A stretch of 47,353 nucleotides of DNA from Buttiauxella izardii (GCF_003601925.1 NZ_QZWH01000067.1:1-47353), one strand, 5' to 3'. Shown: positions 1 to 11,951, counted from the first letter of the stretch. Numbers and translations are program-made. Notes: a model not told the origin generated them from the sequence alone.

Positions 1-150
1 ATTGCCCCAGCGTTCCCCATAAGGCAGGGTTGAGCTGCCGGGAGCAGCGAAAGAGAGCGATCGTCGGGAACGAGTCGCGAACGACCCTGATGTTGGGGAT
101 AAGCTGGGGTTTACCGCGCAGCGGCAATTTAATAGCCGGGCGCCTGGATT

Positions 151-178
151 ATCAAGGAGAGGGCGTTCTCTCCTTGAT
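151..178. repeat. Perfect 11-bp inverted repeat hairpin
   Basis: ATCAAGGAGAG (151-161) pairs exactly with CTCTCCTTGAT (168-178) around a 6-base loop. It lies in the unassigned left segment with no T-tract, so it is a structural hairpin of unknown role. Confidence 0.5.
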
Positions 179-253
179 ACGTTCACCGTTTTCGGGAAAT
201 AAAGAGATAACTGAACGCACGGGTGAACGGAAAATCAGCGAGGCTTAAAGATC

Positions 254-279
254 TCACCCTGACAAAATTGCCAGGGTGA
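254..279. terminator. Strong hairpin next to the Tn5-like end, terminator-like
   Basis: TCACCCTG (254-261) pairs with CAGGGTGA (272-279), and the interior CAA/TTG can pair too after one mismatch. It is close to a bidirectional terminator but has only a short T-rich flank. It could terminate transcription within the unassigned segment or be part of a mobile-element end. Confidence 0.4.
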
Positions 280-297
280 TTTGTGTATAAGAGACAG
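279..297. mobile_element. Tn5/IS50-type terminal-repeat-like sequence
   Basis: ATTTGTGTATAAGAGACAG matches the 19-bp Tn5 mosaic end at 17 positions, 16 of them (282-297) contiguous, and the IS50 outside end also at 17. Read leftward it begins CTGTCTCTTATACACA, so the element would extend toward position 1. It abuts a truncated palindromic repeat at 298. Bases before 282 do not continue into a sequencing adapter, which favours a natural IS4-family (IS50 group) end over a simple adapter. No transposase and no second end are visible. Confidence 0.4.
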
Positions 298-325
298 CCT
301 CAGGAGAGAGGGTTAAGGTGAGGGC
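298..325. repeat. Truncated copy of the CCCTCACC/GAGAGGG palindromic repeat
   Basis: The stretch after the Tn5-like end reads as the right half of the enterobacterial intergenic palindrome ending GGTGAGGG, also present at 16347-16379 and 37852-37922. Its left arm is missing, cut at the junction with the unassigned segment. Confidence 0.5.
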
Positions 326-327
326 AA

Positions 328-1857
<1,530 letters not shown>

Positions 1858-1863
1858 TCAGTC

Positions 1864-2718
1864 TTACAAAGAAGCATTTTGCTGTGTGGAAGCCTCGGAT
1901 TTTTTATCCTCTTCAACAACACAAACATCACAAGGTAAATGGTGGCCAATCAACTTACGGTAGCCAAACGCGCCAAGGGCTGCACCGACTATCGGGCCAA
2001 ATACAGGCACCAGGAAGTAAGGAATATCGCGGCCACCGGTAAAGGCAACGTCGCCCCAGCCTGCTAACCAGGCAAACAATTTCGGACCAAAGTCACGCGC
2101 TGGGTTCATCGCAAATCCGGTCAACGGGCCCATTGATGCGCCGATAACCGCAATCAGCAAGCCAATCAGCAAAGGCGCTAACGGGCCACGTGGAATCCCG
2201 TTGCCATCATCAGTCAGTGCCAGGATAACGCCCATCAAAATGGCGGTAATCACCATCTCTACGGCAAACGCCTGAATCAAATTGATGTGTGGATTAGGGT
2301 AGGTTGAGAAAATACCTGCCAAATCCAGGCTCTCTACGCTACCGCGCACCATATGATGCGTCTGCTCGTAATCGAGGAATAAATTGTAATACAGGCCATA
2401 CACCAAAGCTGCGGCGCAGAACGCACCTGCAACTTGCGACACAATAAATGGCACTACTTTGCGTTTATCGAAGCAGGCGAACAGGCAAAGTGCGATGGTA
2501 ACTGCCGGGTTTAGGTGCGCACCGGAAACGCCTGCGGTCAGGTAGATAGCCATCGCCACCCCCAGTCCCCAGATGATACTAATTTCCCATTGCCCGAAGC
2601 TTGCGCCTGCCACTTTTAAGGCGGCAACACATCCGACACCAAAGAAAATCAACAATGCGGTACCCATGAACTCGGCGATGCACTGACCTTTCAAGGTTGA
2701 TGGAGCTGTCTGACTCAT
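1864..2718 (-). CDS. glpF: Glycerol uptake facilitator (aquaglyceroporin)
   Basis: GlpF is an inner-membrane channel for facilitated diffusion of glycerol and other small polyols. The 284-residue protein has the two half-membrane NPA motifs of the major intrinsic protein family, at residues 70-72 and 205-207, with the selectivity-filter arginine at 208. All are shifted two residues from E. coli GlpF. Six hydrophobic segments are evident, with a short charged C-terminal tail. It is the first gene of a glpFK operon; the upstream region carries GlpR-like and CRP-like sites, which fits induction by glycerol 3-phosphate and catabolite control. Confidence 0.97.
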   Translation of the reverse strand: MSQTAPSTLKGQCIAEFMGTALLIFFGVGCVAALKVAGASFGQWEISIIWGLGVAMAIYLTAGVSGAHLNPAVTIALCLFACFDKRKVVPFIVSQVAGAFCAAALVYGLYYNLFLDYEQTHHMVRGSVESLDLAGIFSTYPNPHINLIQAFAVEMVITAILMGVILALTDDGNGIPRGPLAPLLIGLLIAVIGASMGPLTGFAMNPARDFGPKLFAWLAGWGDVAFTGGRDIPYFLVPVFGPIVGAALGAFGYRKLIGHHLPCDVCVVEEDKKSEASTQQNASL

Positions 2719-2800
2719 AGTAGGGTCCTGAAGGCAAAATTAATGATTATTGTTTGTTCGGGCATTCCCTGCCGCGCAGGTGCCATGTAGGCATGGTGTT

Positions 2801-2840
2801 AATTTATCGTTAACGAACATAAACGAGAAATATCGAACCC
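2801..2840 (-). promoter_or_regulatory. Candidate GlpR operators of glpFK
   Basis: The segment 2801-2820 holds a perfect TCGTTAACGA core (2807-2816) followed by ACAT, matching the GlpR half-site pattern with CGAACAT. The adjacent 2821-2840 carries a weaker second copy ending in TCGAAC. Tandem GlpR operators upstream of glpF are known in E. coli; the assignment here is by pattern only. Confidence 0.5.
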
Positions 2841-2846
2841 TAAATT

Positions 2847-2862
2847 TGTGTGGCACGTCATA
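2847..2862 (-). promoter_or_regulatory. Candidate CRP site upstream of glpFK
   Basis: TGTGTggcacgTCATA matches the TGTGA-n6-TCACA consensus at 8 of 10 positions. CRP activates glpFK in E. coli. Confidence 0.4.
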
Positions 2863-3162
2863 AAAATGTGCGATTTCGCGTTGTTCTGTGCGCATTATCA
2901 CCCAAATAAGACAACGCAAACGCGCATGTTAATCTTCAGCTTATTAACAAATAGTGATTTTGAGTGGCTCCGTCATTCGGCATAAGCCGAAAAACGTTAT
3001 GTTACGCAAAGAGCGCTTGAACTCGCTGGACACGGGTACTCACGCTACTTACAATCGAGACACGCTGCGTGGTGCGCATATATTCATAAGGTGTCTTCGG
3101 GGAATATCCGGGACGGGGATTTAGACATCCATCAACGCCTTGCAATTCAGGAGAGGTACGAA

Positions 3163-3402
3163 ATGTCATTTGAAGTGTTTGAGAAACTGGAAGCAAAAGT
3201 ACAGCAGGCGATTGATACCATTACCCTGCTGCAAATGGAAATCGAAGAACTGAAAGAGACAAACAACAACCTGTCTCAACAAGTTCAGCACTCTCAGAGC
3301 AATCATGAAGAATTAGTCCGTGAAAACAATTCTCTGAAAGAGCAACAGCACGTTTGGCAAGACCGTCTGCATGCCTTGTTAGGCAAGATGGAAGAAGTGT
3401 AA
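3163..3402 (+). CDS. zapB: Cell division protein ZapB
   Basis: ZapB is a small coiled-coil protein that joins the Z ring through ZapA and links it to the chromosome terminus via MatP. The start chosen is the ATG at 3163, preceded by a strong AGGAGAGG at 3149-3156; it gives 79 residues, against 81 in E. coli. A longer in-frame reading from 3091 has no support. The whole sequence is a heptad-rich helix full of Glu, Gln, Asn and Leu, and it ends in the conserved MEEV. The gene is monocistronic and ends just before a partial ERIC repeat and a bidirectional terminator. Confidence 0.95.
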   Translation: MSFEVFEKLEAKVQQAIDTITLLQMEIEELKETNNNLSQQVQHSQSNHEELVRENNSLKEQQHVWQDRLHALLGKMEEV

Positions 3403-3459
3403 TACCCGTCATACTTCAAGCTGCAGGGGCGTTGGCTGCAACCTGAATTATTTAGGGTA
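3403..3459. repeat. Internally deleted ERIC element
   Basis: The stretch begins TACCCGTCATACTTCAAGC and ends TTATTTAGGGTA, the two terminal arms of an ERIC element. The central part with the conserved CCAGGAGCTTAC/AAGTGACTGGGG palindrome is missing. The near-full copy at 12015-12139 shows what has been lost. It lies between the zapB stop and the zapB/rraA terminator. Confidence 0.75.
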
Positions 3460-3478
3460 TTGATCGAAAGAAAAAGAA

Positions 3479-3504
3479 CGGGCGCCTCAGGGCGCCCGTT
3501 TTGT
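3479..3504. terminator. Bidirectional terminator between zapB and rraA
   Basis: CGGGCGCC (3479-3486) pairs perfectly with GGCGCCCG (3491-3498) around a 4-base loop, followed by a T-rich tail on the plus strand and A/T-rich sequence on the other side. The convergent genes zapB and rraA both end at it. Confidence 0.85.
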
Positions 3505-3989
3505 TATTCGATATCGAGGGGATCTTCGGAAAGGATAATGCCGGTATTGTCCGCATACAGATGGTCGCCGGAGAAGAATGTCACGCCGCCAAAGTTAACG
3601 CGCACGTCACTTTCGCCAACGCCAACACCTGCGGAACCAACAGGAATAGCGGCAATCGCCTGAATACCAATATCCAGTTCTTCCAGGTCATCAACCTGAC
3701 GCACGGCACCGTATACCACAATGCCTTCCCACTCGTTTTGAGTCGCCAGTTGGGCAAGTTCTGCGTCAATCAACGCACGGCGAACTGAACCACCGCCATC
3801 AATCACCAGCACTCGGCCACGGCCATTTTTTTCGAGCAGATCATACAACAATCCGTTGTCCTCGAAACATTTCACCGTGATGATTTGCCCGCCAAAGGAC
3901 GACCGCCCACCGAAATTGGAAAACAGCGGTTCAACGACGTTGACATCTTCCTGATAGATGTCGCAAAGCTCGGAAGTATCATATTTCAT
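3504..3989 (-). CDS. rraA: Ribonuclease E activity regulator RraA
   Basis: RraA is a ring-shaped trimer that binds RNase E and the degradosome and inhibits mRNA decay. It was once misnamed MenG because it lies beside menA. The ATG at 3989 starts [10 protein letters not shown] and gives 161 residues, exactly the E. coli length; an upstream GTG at 4013 would add eight residues with no family support. The protein is collinear with E. coli RraA throughout, including [11 protein letters not shown] near the C-terminus. The ribosome binding site is weak. It lies downstream of menA on the same strand, separated by about 90 bases. Confidence 0.95.
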   Translation of the reverse strand: MKYDTSELCDIYQEDVNVVEPLFSNFGGRSSFGGQIITVKCFEDNGLLYDLLEKNGRGRVLVIDGGGSVRRALIDAELAQLATQNEWEGIVVYGAVRQVDDLEELDIGIQAIAAIPVGSAGVGVGESDVRVNFGGVTFFSGDHLYADNTGIILSEDPLDIE

Positions 3990-4081
3990 AGGATTAAGAT
4001 TCTGTTGCTGCACGAATTCTCAGTATATCGCTTAAAGCTAACTGTTGGCAAAATCATCAATTGTTAATTGATATTAATCAG

Positions 4082-5011
4082 CTAAAGCGACACCGTACTA
4101 AGCACAACTCCTATCGCAAACAATAGGTTAGTCAGCAACGCCGCTTTTACCGTGCGTTCGAGCATCGGGCGCATGGCGACCGGTTCCATCTCACGCAACA
4201 CAAAACGCGTCTGCTTAATCAATAAGGGAGCCGCCAGCACGAACAGCCAGCCCCAAAGGCTTTGCAGCCAGACGAGGTTAAACACCGCCAGACACGCCAG
4301 AGCGCCTATCAGCAGGCAGGCGTGATAACGACGCGCCAGTGTTGGCCCTAAACGCACCGCCAGCGTGTTTTTACCGTTTTCCCGGTCGCTATCGATATCG
4401 CGCAGGTTATTGATGTTAAGCACGGCTGTTGCCAGCAATCCGCAAGCGGTCGCCGGTAAAATGACTAATGGAGCGAGGGAGTGCGCCTGCAAATACCAGG
4501 TGCCTGCTACGCTCAGCCAGCCGAAAAAGACTAATACCGAAATATCACCCAAACCCATGTAACCATAGGGACGCGTACCGACGGTGTAAGTAATGGCTGC
4601 GATGATGGCTAATAAACCAAGAGCCAGGAAGCCGAGGAAATCTGCCAGCGTGCGGCAGGCAACCGCAACCAGCGCCAGGCCGGAAACACAGATTAATGCC
4701 ACGGTGATCATCAGCGCCTTTTTCATTTGCGCCTGGGTGATTACCCCTTTTTGCATCCCGCGTAATGGCCCGATACGGTCTTCTTTGTCACTGCCTTTTA
4801 CCGCATCGCCGTAGTCATTCGCCAGGTTCGACAGGATTTGCAGCAACCCCGCAGTCAGCAGCGCCAACAATGCGATGGCCGGATTGAACACGCCTTGCCA
4901 GAAAGCCAACGCCGAACCACAGACGATAGAGGCAAATGCCAGGGGTAACGTGCGTGGGCGCAAGCTTTCAAGCCAGGCTTGAGTGGTGCTTACAGAGTGC
5001 GATTCGCTCAT
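4082..5011 (-). CDS. menA: 1,4-dihydroxy-2-naphthoate octaprenyltransferase
   Basis: MenA is an inner-membrane UbiA-family prenyltransferase that joins an octaprenyl chain to 1,4-dihydroxy-2-naphthoate to make demethylmenaquinone. The start at 5011 (MSESHSV) gives 309 residues, against 308 in E. coli. A longer reading from 5059 would run through the hslU terminator hairpin and is rejected. The first Asp-rich motif, NDYGD, is at residues 65-69, and a second, DIDSDREN, lies near 205-213. About eight to nine hydrophobic helices are visible. The gene is not cotranscribed with hslVU, since a strong terminator intervenes. Confidence 0.95.
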   Translation of the reverse strand: MSESHSVSTTQAWLESLRPRTLPLAFASIVCGSALAFWQGVFNPAIALLALLTAGLLQILSNLANDYGDAVKGSDKEDRIGPLRGMQKGVITQAQMKKALMITVALICVSGLALVAVACRTLADFLGFLALGLLAIIAAITYTVGTRPYGYMGLGDISVLVFFGWLSVAGTWYLQAHSLAPLVILPATACGLLATAVLNINNLRDIDSDRENGKNTLAVRLGPTLARRYHACLLIGALACLAVFNLVWLQSLWGWLFVLAAPLLIKQTRFVLREMEPVAMRPMLERTVKAALLTNLLFAIGVVLSTVSL

Positions 5012-5030
5012 AATTCTCTCTGTCAGATAT

Positions 5031-5061
5031 AAAAAAAATGGAGGGCATAAGCCCTCCATTT
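5031..5061 (-). terminator. Terminator of the hslVU operon
   Basis: AAATGGAGGGC (5036-5046) pairs perfectly with GCCCTCCATTT (5051-5061) around ATAA. On the minus strand the hairpin is followed by a run of T from 5038 downward. It separates hslU from menA. Confidence 0.9.
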
Positions 5062-5088
5062 CAAATGAAGAAAATACGTTGAGCGGGA

Positions 5089-6423
5089 TTATAGGATAAA
5101 ACGGCTCAAGTCTTCATCTGCTACTAACTCATCCAGATGCTTACTGACATATTCGCCATCAATCAGGATGGACTGGCCGTTCATTTCGCTGGCATCGTAA
5201 GAGATGTCTTCGACCAGGCGTTCCAGAACTGTATGTAGACGACGCGCACCGATGTTTTCGGTGGACTCGTTCACTTGCCATGCGGCCTGAGCAATACGAC
5301 GAATACCGTCTTCTGTGAAGTCGATATTCACGCCTTCGGTGCCCAACAGCGCTTTGTACTGCACGGTGATAGAGGCGTTTGGCTCAGTCAGAATGCGCTC
5401 GAAATCTTCAACGGTCAGCGCCTGAAGTTCCACACGAATTGGCAGACGACCCTGCAATTCAGGAATCAAATCAGACGGACTTGCCACCTGGAATGCGCCG
5501 GATGCGATAAACAGAATGTGGTCAGTTTTGACCATACCGTGTTTAGTCGAAACGGTGCAGCCTTCAACCAGCGGCAGCAAATCACGCTGAACGCCTTCAC
5601 GAGACACATCCGGGCCGGAGCTGTTGCCGCCGCGCTTACAGATTTTGTCGATCTCATCGATAAACACGATGCCGTGCTGCTCGACCGCATCAATCGCGTC
5701 TTGTTTCAGCTCTTCCGGGTTCACCAGTTTCGCGGCTTCTTCTTCAATCAGAAGTTTCATCGCGTCTTTGATTTTCAGCTTGCGTGGTTTTTGCTTCTGG
5801 CCGCCGAGGTTCTGGAACATAGACTGCAACTGGCTGGTCATTTCTTCCATACCCGGAGGAGCCATGATTTCAACGCCCATCGGTGCCGCAGCCAGATCGA
5901 TTTCAATTTCTTTATCGTCTAACTGGCCTTCACGCAATTTCTTACGGAAAGACTGGCGAGCCGCAGATGGCTCTGGTGCCGTTTCGTTTTGGCCCCAATT
6001 GTTCTTAGCGGGTGGGATCAAGACATCAAGAATGCGTTCTTCGGCCATTTCTTCGGCGCGGTAGCGGTTTTTCTCGATGGATTGCAGGCGCACCATTTTC
6101 ATCGCGGAATCAGTCAGATCGCGGATGATAGAGTCCACTTCTTTACCAACATAACCCACTTCGGTGAATTTGGTCGCTTCAACTTTGATGAACGGCGCGT
6201 TAGCCAGTTTCGCCAGACGACGAGCGATTTCGGTTTTACCGACCCCGGTTGGGCCGATCATCAGAATGTTTTTTGGCGTAACTTCATGACGCAGCTCTTC
6301 ATCAAGCTGCATACGGCGCCAGCGGTTACGCAGCGCAATCGCCACGGAACGCTTGGCATTGTCCTGGCCAATGATGTGTTTGTTCAGTTCGCTGACAATT
6401 TCGCGTGGGGTCATTTCAGACAT
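5089..6423 (-). CDS. hslU: HslUV protease ATPase subunit
   Basis: HslU (ClpY) is the AAA+ unfoldase that caps HslV and feeds it substrates such as SulA and sigma-32. The protein has 444 residues, one more than E. coli. The Walker A loop GPTGVGKT is at residues 57-64, the pore motif GYVG at 90-93, and Walker B VFIDEIDK at 253-260. The I-domain lies between about 110 and 240, where most differences from E. coli occur (around residues 140-155). The C-terminus ends LSRFIL, the tail that inserts between HslV subunits. It begins 9 bases after hslV. Confidence 0.97.
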   Translation of the reverse strand: MSEMTPREIVSELNKHIIGQDNAKRSVAIALRNRWRRMQLDEELRHEVTPKNILMIGPTGVGKTEIARRLAKLANAPFIKVEATKFTEVGYVGKEVDSIIRDLTDSAMKMVRLQSIEKNRYRAEEMAEERILDVLIPPAKNNWGQNETAPEPSAARQSFRKKLREGQLDDKEIEIDLAAAPMGVEIMAPPGMEEMTSQLQSMFQNLGGQKQKPRKLKIKDAMKLLIEEEAAKLVNPEELKQDAIDAVEQHGIVFIDEIDKICKRGGNSSGPDVSREGVQRDLLPLVEGCTVSTKHGMVKTDHILFIASGAFQVASPSDLIPELQGRLPIRVELQALTVEDFERILTEPNASITVQYKALLGTEGVNIDFTEDGIRRIAQAAWQVNESTENIGARRLHTVLERLVEDISYDASEMNGQSILIDGEYVSKHLDELVADEDLSRFIL

Positions 6424-6432
6424 GGGGATTCC

Positions 6433-6963
6433 TTACGCCTTAGACGCTAATTCTTCAATAGTGTGGAAATGGTTGGTGTAGATACAGATATCACCGGCAA
6501 TCCCCAGCGATTTCTCTACGATGTCACGTGCACCCAGCTCGGTGTTTTCAAGTAGAGCACGGGCAGCGGCCTGGGCATAAGGGCCACCGGAACCAATCGC
6601 AATCAGGTCATCTTCTGGTTGGATAACATCACCGTTACCGGTAATGATCAGAGAAGCATTTTCATCGGCAACGGCCAGCAGCGCTTCGAGTTTGCGCAGC
6701 ATACGGTCGGTACGCCAGTCTTTTGCCAGTTCAACCGCGGCTTTCACCAGGTGGCCCTGGTGCATTTCAAGCTTGCGTTCAAACAGTTCGAAGAGGGTGA
6801 AGGCATCTGCGGTGCCGCCAGCAAAACCAGCGATCACTTTGTCGTTATACAAACGACGCACTTTTTTGACGTTGCCTTTCATTACGGTATTGCCGAGCGT
6901 GGCCTGACCATCACCACCGATTACGACATGGCCATTGCGGCGCACACTTACTATTGTTGTCAC
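6433..6963 (-). CDS. hslV: HslUV protease proteolytic subunit
   Basis: HslV (ClpQ) is a proteasome beta-type threonine protease that forms the double hexameric core of HslUV. The start chosen is GTG at 6963 after AAGGGG, giving 176 residues as in E. coli. The N-terminal Thr-Thr after the initiator becomes the catalytic nucleophile, so this start is functionally fixed; a longer reading from 7026 would bury it. [10 protein letters not shown] is conserved at about residues 17-26. The gene is preceded by a sigma-32 promoter and a 5' leader hairpin, and is cotranscribed with hslU. Confidence 0.97.
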   Translation of the reverse strand: MTTIVSVRRNGHVVIGGDGQATLGNTVMKGNVKKVRRLYNDKVIAGFAGGTADAFTLFELFERKLEMHQGHLVKAAVELAKDWRTDRMLRKLEALLAVADENASLIITGNGDVIQPEDDLIAIGSGGPYAQAAARALLENTELGARDIVEKSLGIAGDICIYTNHFHTIEELASKA

Positions 6964-6997
6964 GAGCAGACCCCTTATTGCATCAGCTAAATAAGTA

Positions 6998-7016
6998 CCC
7001 CGATGCTTTATCGGGG
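6998..7016 (-). promoter_or_regulatory. Stem-loop in the hslVU mRNA leader
   Basis: CCCCGAT (6998-7004) pairs with ATCGGGG (7010-7016) around five bases, between the heat-shock promoter and the hslV start. A conserved inverted repeat at this place in the E. coli clpQY leader has been reported to stabilise the mRNA. It could also weakly terminate ftsN transcripts, but there is no T-run. Confidence 0.65.
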
Positions 7017-7030
7017 CTGAATGCAATTAT

Positions 7031-7057
7031 AGATGGGGGGGATTTTGGGGGTTTCAA
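7031..7057 (-). promoter_or_regulatory. Sigma-32 heat-shock promoter of hslVU
   Basis: Reading the minus strand, TTGAAA (7052-7057) and CCCCATCT (7031-7038) are 13 bases apart. This matches the sigma-32 consensus CTTGAAA with CCCCATNT. The -35 element overlaps the ftsN stop codon at 7054-7056, as in the compact E. coli arrangement. Confidence 0.85.
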
Positions 7058-8043
7058 CCCCCAGCGCCAAGACGAATACAGTTAGAGTGACCTGCCATCT
7101 TCAGACGGTTGATAGTTCCATCGGCATTATCTTTGCCTTTGATTGGGCCAATCACGACGCGGTTCCAGCCATTATTGGTGGTAATGCGTGAATCAAAGCC
7201 TTCAAACGCCAGTTGCGCACGGACGGTTTCCGCCTGTTCACTGCCTTTGAAAGAGCCGCACTGAACCATCCAGCGTTTCTCATCCTTTGGCTTTTCCTGC
7301 GTTGCTGGAGCTTGTTTCGCCACTTCTTCACGGGTAATTGGAGCCGGTTTCGGCTGTGTCGCAGGGGCTGTTGTACGCTGCTGAGTATTATGCGGCGGCG
7401 TTTGCAGCAAATCCTGATAAGGCTGTGCGTTTGATGTTGTTGTACGCGGTTGCTGCTGCACAGTACGTGGCTGTTGCGTGACTGGCTGCGACTGTTGCTG
7501 AACGGCACGCGGCTGTGGCGCAACTTGTTGAGCGGTATACTGCTGCTGTTGCACTTGTTGCTGCTGAATCACTTTCTGTTGCTGTAACGTGCGCTGACGC
7601 TGTTCTGGCGTCTGCTCATTCCACGGCACTTCATTGAGTTGAGTTGGCTGCTGGCGCATATCCGCCTGCATTTGTTCTAATAACTGGCGTTGTTCAGAAG
7701 TGAGCTGATCTTTATTTTGGACTTCGCCACCGGCAGAAGGCTCGGTCGGGGCGCGCACACCCGTCTGGCGGTTTTCCAGTTCTTTAATATAACGCCAGCG
7801 TTCTTCTGGTTTAGGCGGCAGACCATTCCCGGCGACTTTATGGCCAGGTAAGGTTTCGCTTTCATCTTTTTTATGATGAGTAATGAAGTACAAAGCACCA
7901 ATAAAGGTCACCAGAACGGCGGCCGCAATAGCGACCATTGTCGGCGAGACGGATGGCAGGCTGCGTTGCTTACTGCGGGTGTTACTTTTCTTACGCCGCG
8001 TACCTGACGATTGCCCGCGGCGTACATAATCTCGTTGTGCCAC
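7054..8043 (-). CDS. ftsN: Essential cell division protein FtsN
   Basis: FtsN is a bitopic inner-membrane protein that triggers septal peptidoglycan synthesis through FtsA and FtsQLB/FtsWI. The protein has 329 residues, against 319 in E. coli. It has a basic cytoplasmic N-terminus, a membrane helix at about 34-55, a long Gln-rich periplasmic linker (about 100-230), and a C-terminal SPOR domain (about 255-329) that binds denuded glycan. The conserved cysteine pair is at 262 and 322. The start is GTG at 8043, as in E. coli, with no clear ribosome binding site. The Gln-rich linker is longer and more repetitive than in E. coli. Confidence 0.96.
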   Translation of the reverse strand: MAQRDYVRRGQSSGTRRKKSNTRSKQRSLPSVSPTMVAIAAAVLVTFIGALYFITHHKKDESETLPGHKVAGNGLPPKPEERWRYIKELENRQTGVRAPTEPSAGGEVQNKDQLTSEQRQLLEQMQADMRQQPTQLNEVPWNEQTPEQRQRTLQQQKVIQQQQVQQQQYTAQQVAPQPRAVQQQSQPVTQQPRTVQQQPRTTTSNAQPYQDLLQTPPHNTQQRTTAPATQPKPAPITREEVAKQAPATQEKPKDEKRWMVQCGSFKGSEQAETVRAQLAFEGFDSRITTNNGWNRVVIGPIKGKDNADGTINRLKMAGHSNCIRLGAGG

Positions 8044-8132
8044 TATTGATTCGCTATATTTTTTTCGTTTATCAGCCCGCCATGTTACTTAATGGGCATC
8101 CCTTTGACCAGAATCGAGTGTCCGAAAGCGGT

Positions 8133-9167
8133 TCATTTTCTATTGACAGGTGCGCTGGTGGAGCCTCGTTCAATGAGTTCGCAGTCCAACAAACGTGAAC
8201 CACTATTCACGACCTGGCCGTTGAGTTGATCCAAAAGCAGCAGCATGGCTTCTCGCCCGATATCGAAACGGGGCTGCGCTACGGTGGTGAGTGGCGGATC
8301 GCAGAATTGCGACAGAGCAATATCGTCAAATCCCATGATGGATAAATCTTCCGGCACCCGTAACCCACTGCGTTTGGCCTGAGACAGCGCACCCAGTGCC
8401 ATCACATCGCTGTGGCAAAAAACAGCGGTCGGAGGATTTGGCAGTGCGAGCAATTGCGCCAAAGCCGCAGCACCGGCTTCGTAGGTAAAGTTACCACGCG
8501 CAATATAATGCGGATCGACAACCGTTCCCGTGCGGCGCAAAGCCTGCACGTAACCTTGCAGGCGATAGTGGCAAAGCGGCATTTCTTCAGGCCCGGCGAT
8601 ACAGGCAATTTTTTGATGACCTAAGTTTTGCAGGTAATGAACTGCATTAAATGCCGCCGTCAGGTTATCAATGTGAACGGTTGGTAGTTCCAGTTCTGGC
8701 GCAAACTCGTTTGCCATTACCATCGGTGGCAAATTGCGCTGTTCTTCTATGCTGGCATCAAAGGGAAGGCGGGAGCCGAGCAGCAACATACCGTCAATCT
8801 GCTTGGTGATAATCAGATTGATGAAGGTTTTTTCCTGCTGATTTTGATGAGCGCAATCGCCAATCAACACCAGATAGCCTTGTTCGGCAGCCGTCACTTC
8901 GATACCGCGAATGATTTCGCTAAAGAAGGGATCGCAGATATCCGGAACAATAACCAGAATGGTGCGTGACTCATTACGCTTTAAATTTCGCCCCAGAGAA
9001 TGGGGTAAATAACCTACGGCGATGGCCGCTTGTTCTACACGATTACGAGTGCTTTGCGATACTTTGTCCGGGTTCATTAACGCCCTGGACACTGTTGCCG
9101 TTGAGACTTTCGCCTGAACAGCAACATCTTTCATAGTTGCATTGGCAACTTGATTCTTCGGCTTCAA
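8133..9167 (-). CDS. cytR: Transcriptional repressor CytR
   Basis: CytR is a LacI-family repressor of nucleoside uptake and catabolism genes that acts with CRP and is induced by cytidine. The protein has 344 residues, against 341 in E. coli. The DNA-binding helix-turn-helix and hinge are at about residues 12-60 (TMKDVAVQAKVSTATVSRAL). The rest is a periplasmic-binding-protein-like effector domain including VPDICDPFFSEIIRG. It lies 89 bases upstream of ftsN on the same strand, as in E. coli. A good CRP site is found upstream, consistent with CRP-dependent autoregulation. Confidence 0.96.
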   Translation of the reverse strand: MKPKNQVANATMKDVAVQAKVSTATVSRALMNPDKVSQSTRNRVEQAAIAVGYLPHSLGRNLKRNESRTILVIVPDICDPFFSEIIRGIEVTAAEQGYLVLIGDCAHQNQQEKTFINLIITKQIDGMLLLGSRLPFDASIEEQRNLPPMVMANEFAPELELPTVHIDNLTAAFNAVHYLQNLGHQKIACIAGPEEMPLCHYRLQGYVQALRRTGTVVDPHYIARGNFTYEAGAAALAQLLALPNPPTAVFCHSDVMALGALSQAKRSGLRVPEDLSIMGFDDIALSQFCDPPLTTVAQPRFDIGREAMLLLLDQLNGQVVNSGSRLLDCELIERGSTSAPVNRK

Positions 9168-9215
9168 CTTCTTCTCCTCGCGTGCACTTTACAGGTGCTG
9201 ACAACGTCCCTGGTG

Positions 9216-9231
9216 TCTGACCATGTTCACA
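9216..9231 (-). promoter_or_regulatory. Candidate CRP site upstream of cytR
   Basis: On the minus strand TGTGAacatggTCAGA matches the CRP consensus TGTGA-n6-TCACA at 9 of 10 positions, about 50 bases before the cytR start. CRP and CytR both act at the cytR promoter in E. coli. Confidence 0.65.
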
Positions 9232-9331
9232 TTCTTAGCAGAATTGATGCCTGTTAGTTACAGTTATTTCATTAAAAGTGTGATGGTTGTTGAATTTTTC
9301 GATCTGCTTCGCATATCCACGGGGGGTTGTG

Positions 9332-11590
<2,259 letters not shown>

Positions 11591-11595
11591 TCAGT

Positions 11596-11624
11596 TTGCA
11601 TACTCTGGCGGGGTTCTGTATGAT
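11596..11624 (+). promoter_or_regulatory. Sigma-70 promoter of rpmE
   Basis: TTGCAT (11596-11601) and TATGAT (11619-11624) are separated by 17 bases. This leaves a leader of about 100 bases before rpmE, room for the autogenous control by L31 that I recall for E. coli. Confidence 0.65.
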
Positions 11625-11735
11625 TCGCCGCCTTTGATGCGCAGTTTTTGGTATCAAAAAACCTAATTTATCAACTTCGCGTGGTGTCTGGCGTTAGGGC
11701 TGGAAGAGCGACGCGGCCTTATACAGAGGTTTTCC

Positions 11736-11951
11736 ATGAAAAAGAATATTCACCCGAACTACGCAGAAATTACTGCAAACTGCTCTTGCGGTAATTCTAT
11801 CAAGATTCGCTCTACCGTGGGTCATGATCTGAACCTGGACGTTTGTGGCGAATGCCACCCGTTCTACACTGGCAAGCAGCGTGATGTTGCTACCGGTGGC
11901 CGCGTTGACCGCTTCAACAAGCGTTTCAGCGTTCCAGGCGCGAAGAAGTAA
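11736..11951 (+). CDS. rpmE: 50S ribosomal protein L31, zinc-binding form
   Basis: L31 bridges the large and small ribosomal subunits. This 71-residue copy is the zinc-binding (C+) type, with Cys at 16, 18, 37 and 40. The cysteine-free paralogue YkgM replaces it under zinc limitation in E. coli. It has an AGAGG ribosome binding site before the ATG and ends in PGAKK, one residue longer than E. coli. It is monocistronic, divergent from priA, with a strong terminator directly after. Confidence 0.97.
   Translation: MKKNIHPNYAEITANCSCGNSIKIRSTVGHDLNLDVCGECHPFYTGKQRDVATGGRVDRFNKRFSVPGAKK

Larger units (their letters stand above)
1..297. other. Unassigned left-edge segment, possibly the end of a mobile element
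   Basis: I recognise no gene here. A 72-codon open frame at 30-248 on the plus strand resembles no family I know and lacks a convincing ribosome binding site. The segment has two strong hairpins, at 151-178 (11-bp perfect stem, 6-base loop) and 254-279, and ends at a Tn5/IS50-like terminus. In E. coli glpX follows glpK; it is not here. Either a mobile element or repeat lies between glpK and the rest of the locus, or this is an assembly junction. Confidence 0.4.
2719..3162. promoter_or_regulatory. Divergent glpF / zapB control region
   Basis: This gene-free stretch separates the glpFK operon (minus strand) from zapB (plus strand). The glpF side contains GlpR-like operators (2801-2840) and a CRP-like site (2847-2862). 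The zapB side has a small hairpin at 2976-2991 (TTCGGC, ATAA, GCCGAA) and AT-rich sequence near 3078-3090 that may be the zapB promoter. No further small gene could be supported. Confidence 0.6.

Noticed and set aside
30-248. A 72-codon open frame at the left edge
   Set aside because: It has no family resemblance I recognise, no good ribosome binding site, and contains a perfect hairpin; it is treated as non-coding.
279-297. Plain leftover sequencing adapter
   Set aside because: Only the 16-base core matches the transposase end; the bases before it do not continue into the usual adapter. It is kept as an open alternative but not called.
3091-3162. Longer in-frame start for zapB
   Set aside because: The ATG at 3163 has a strong AGGAGAGG and matches the family N-terminus; the extension lacks similarity.
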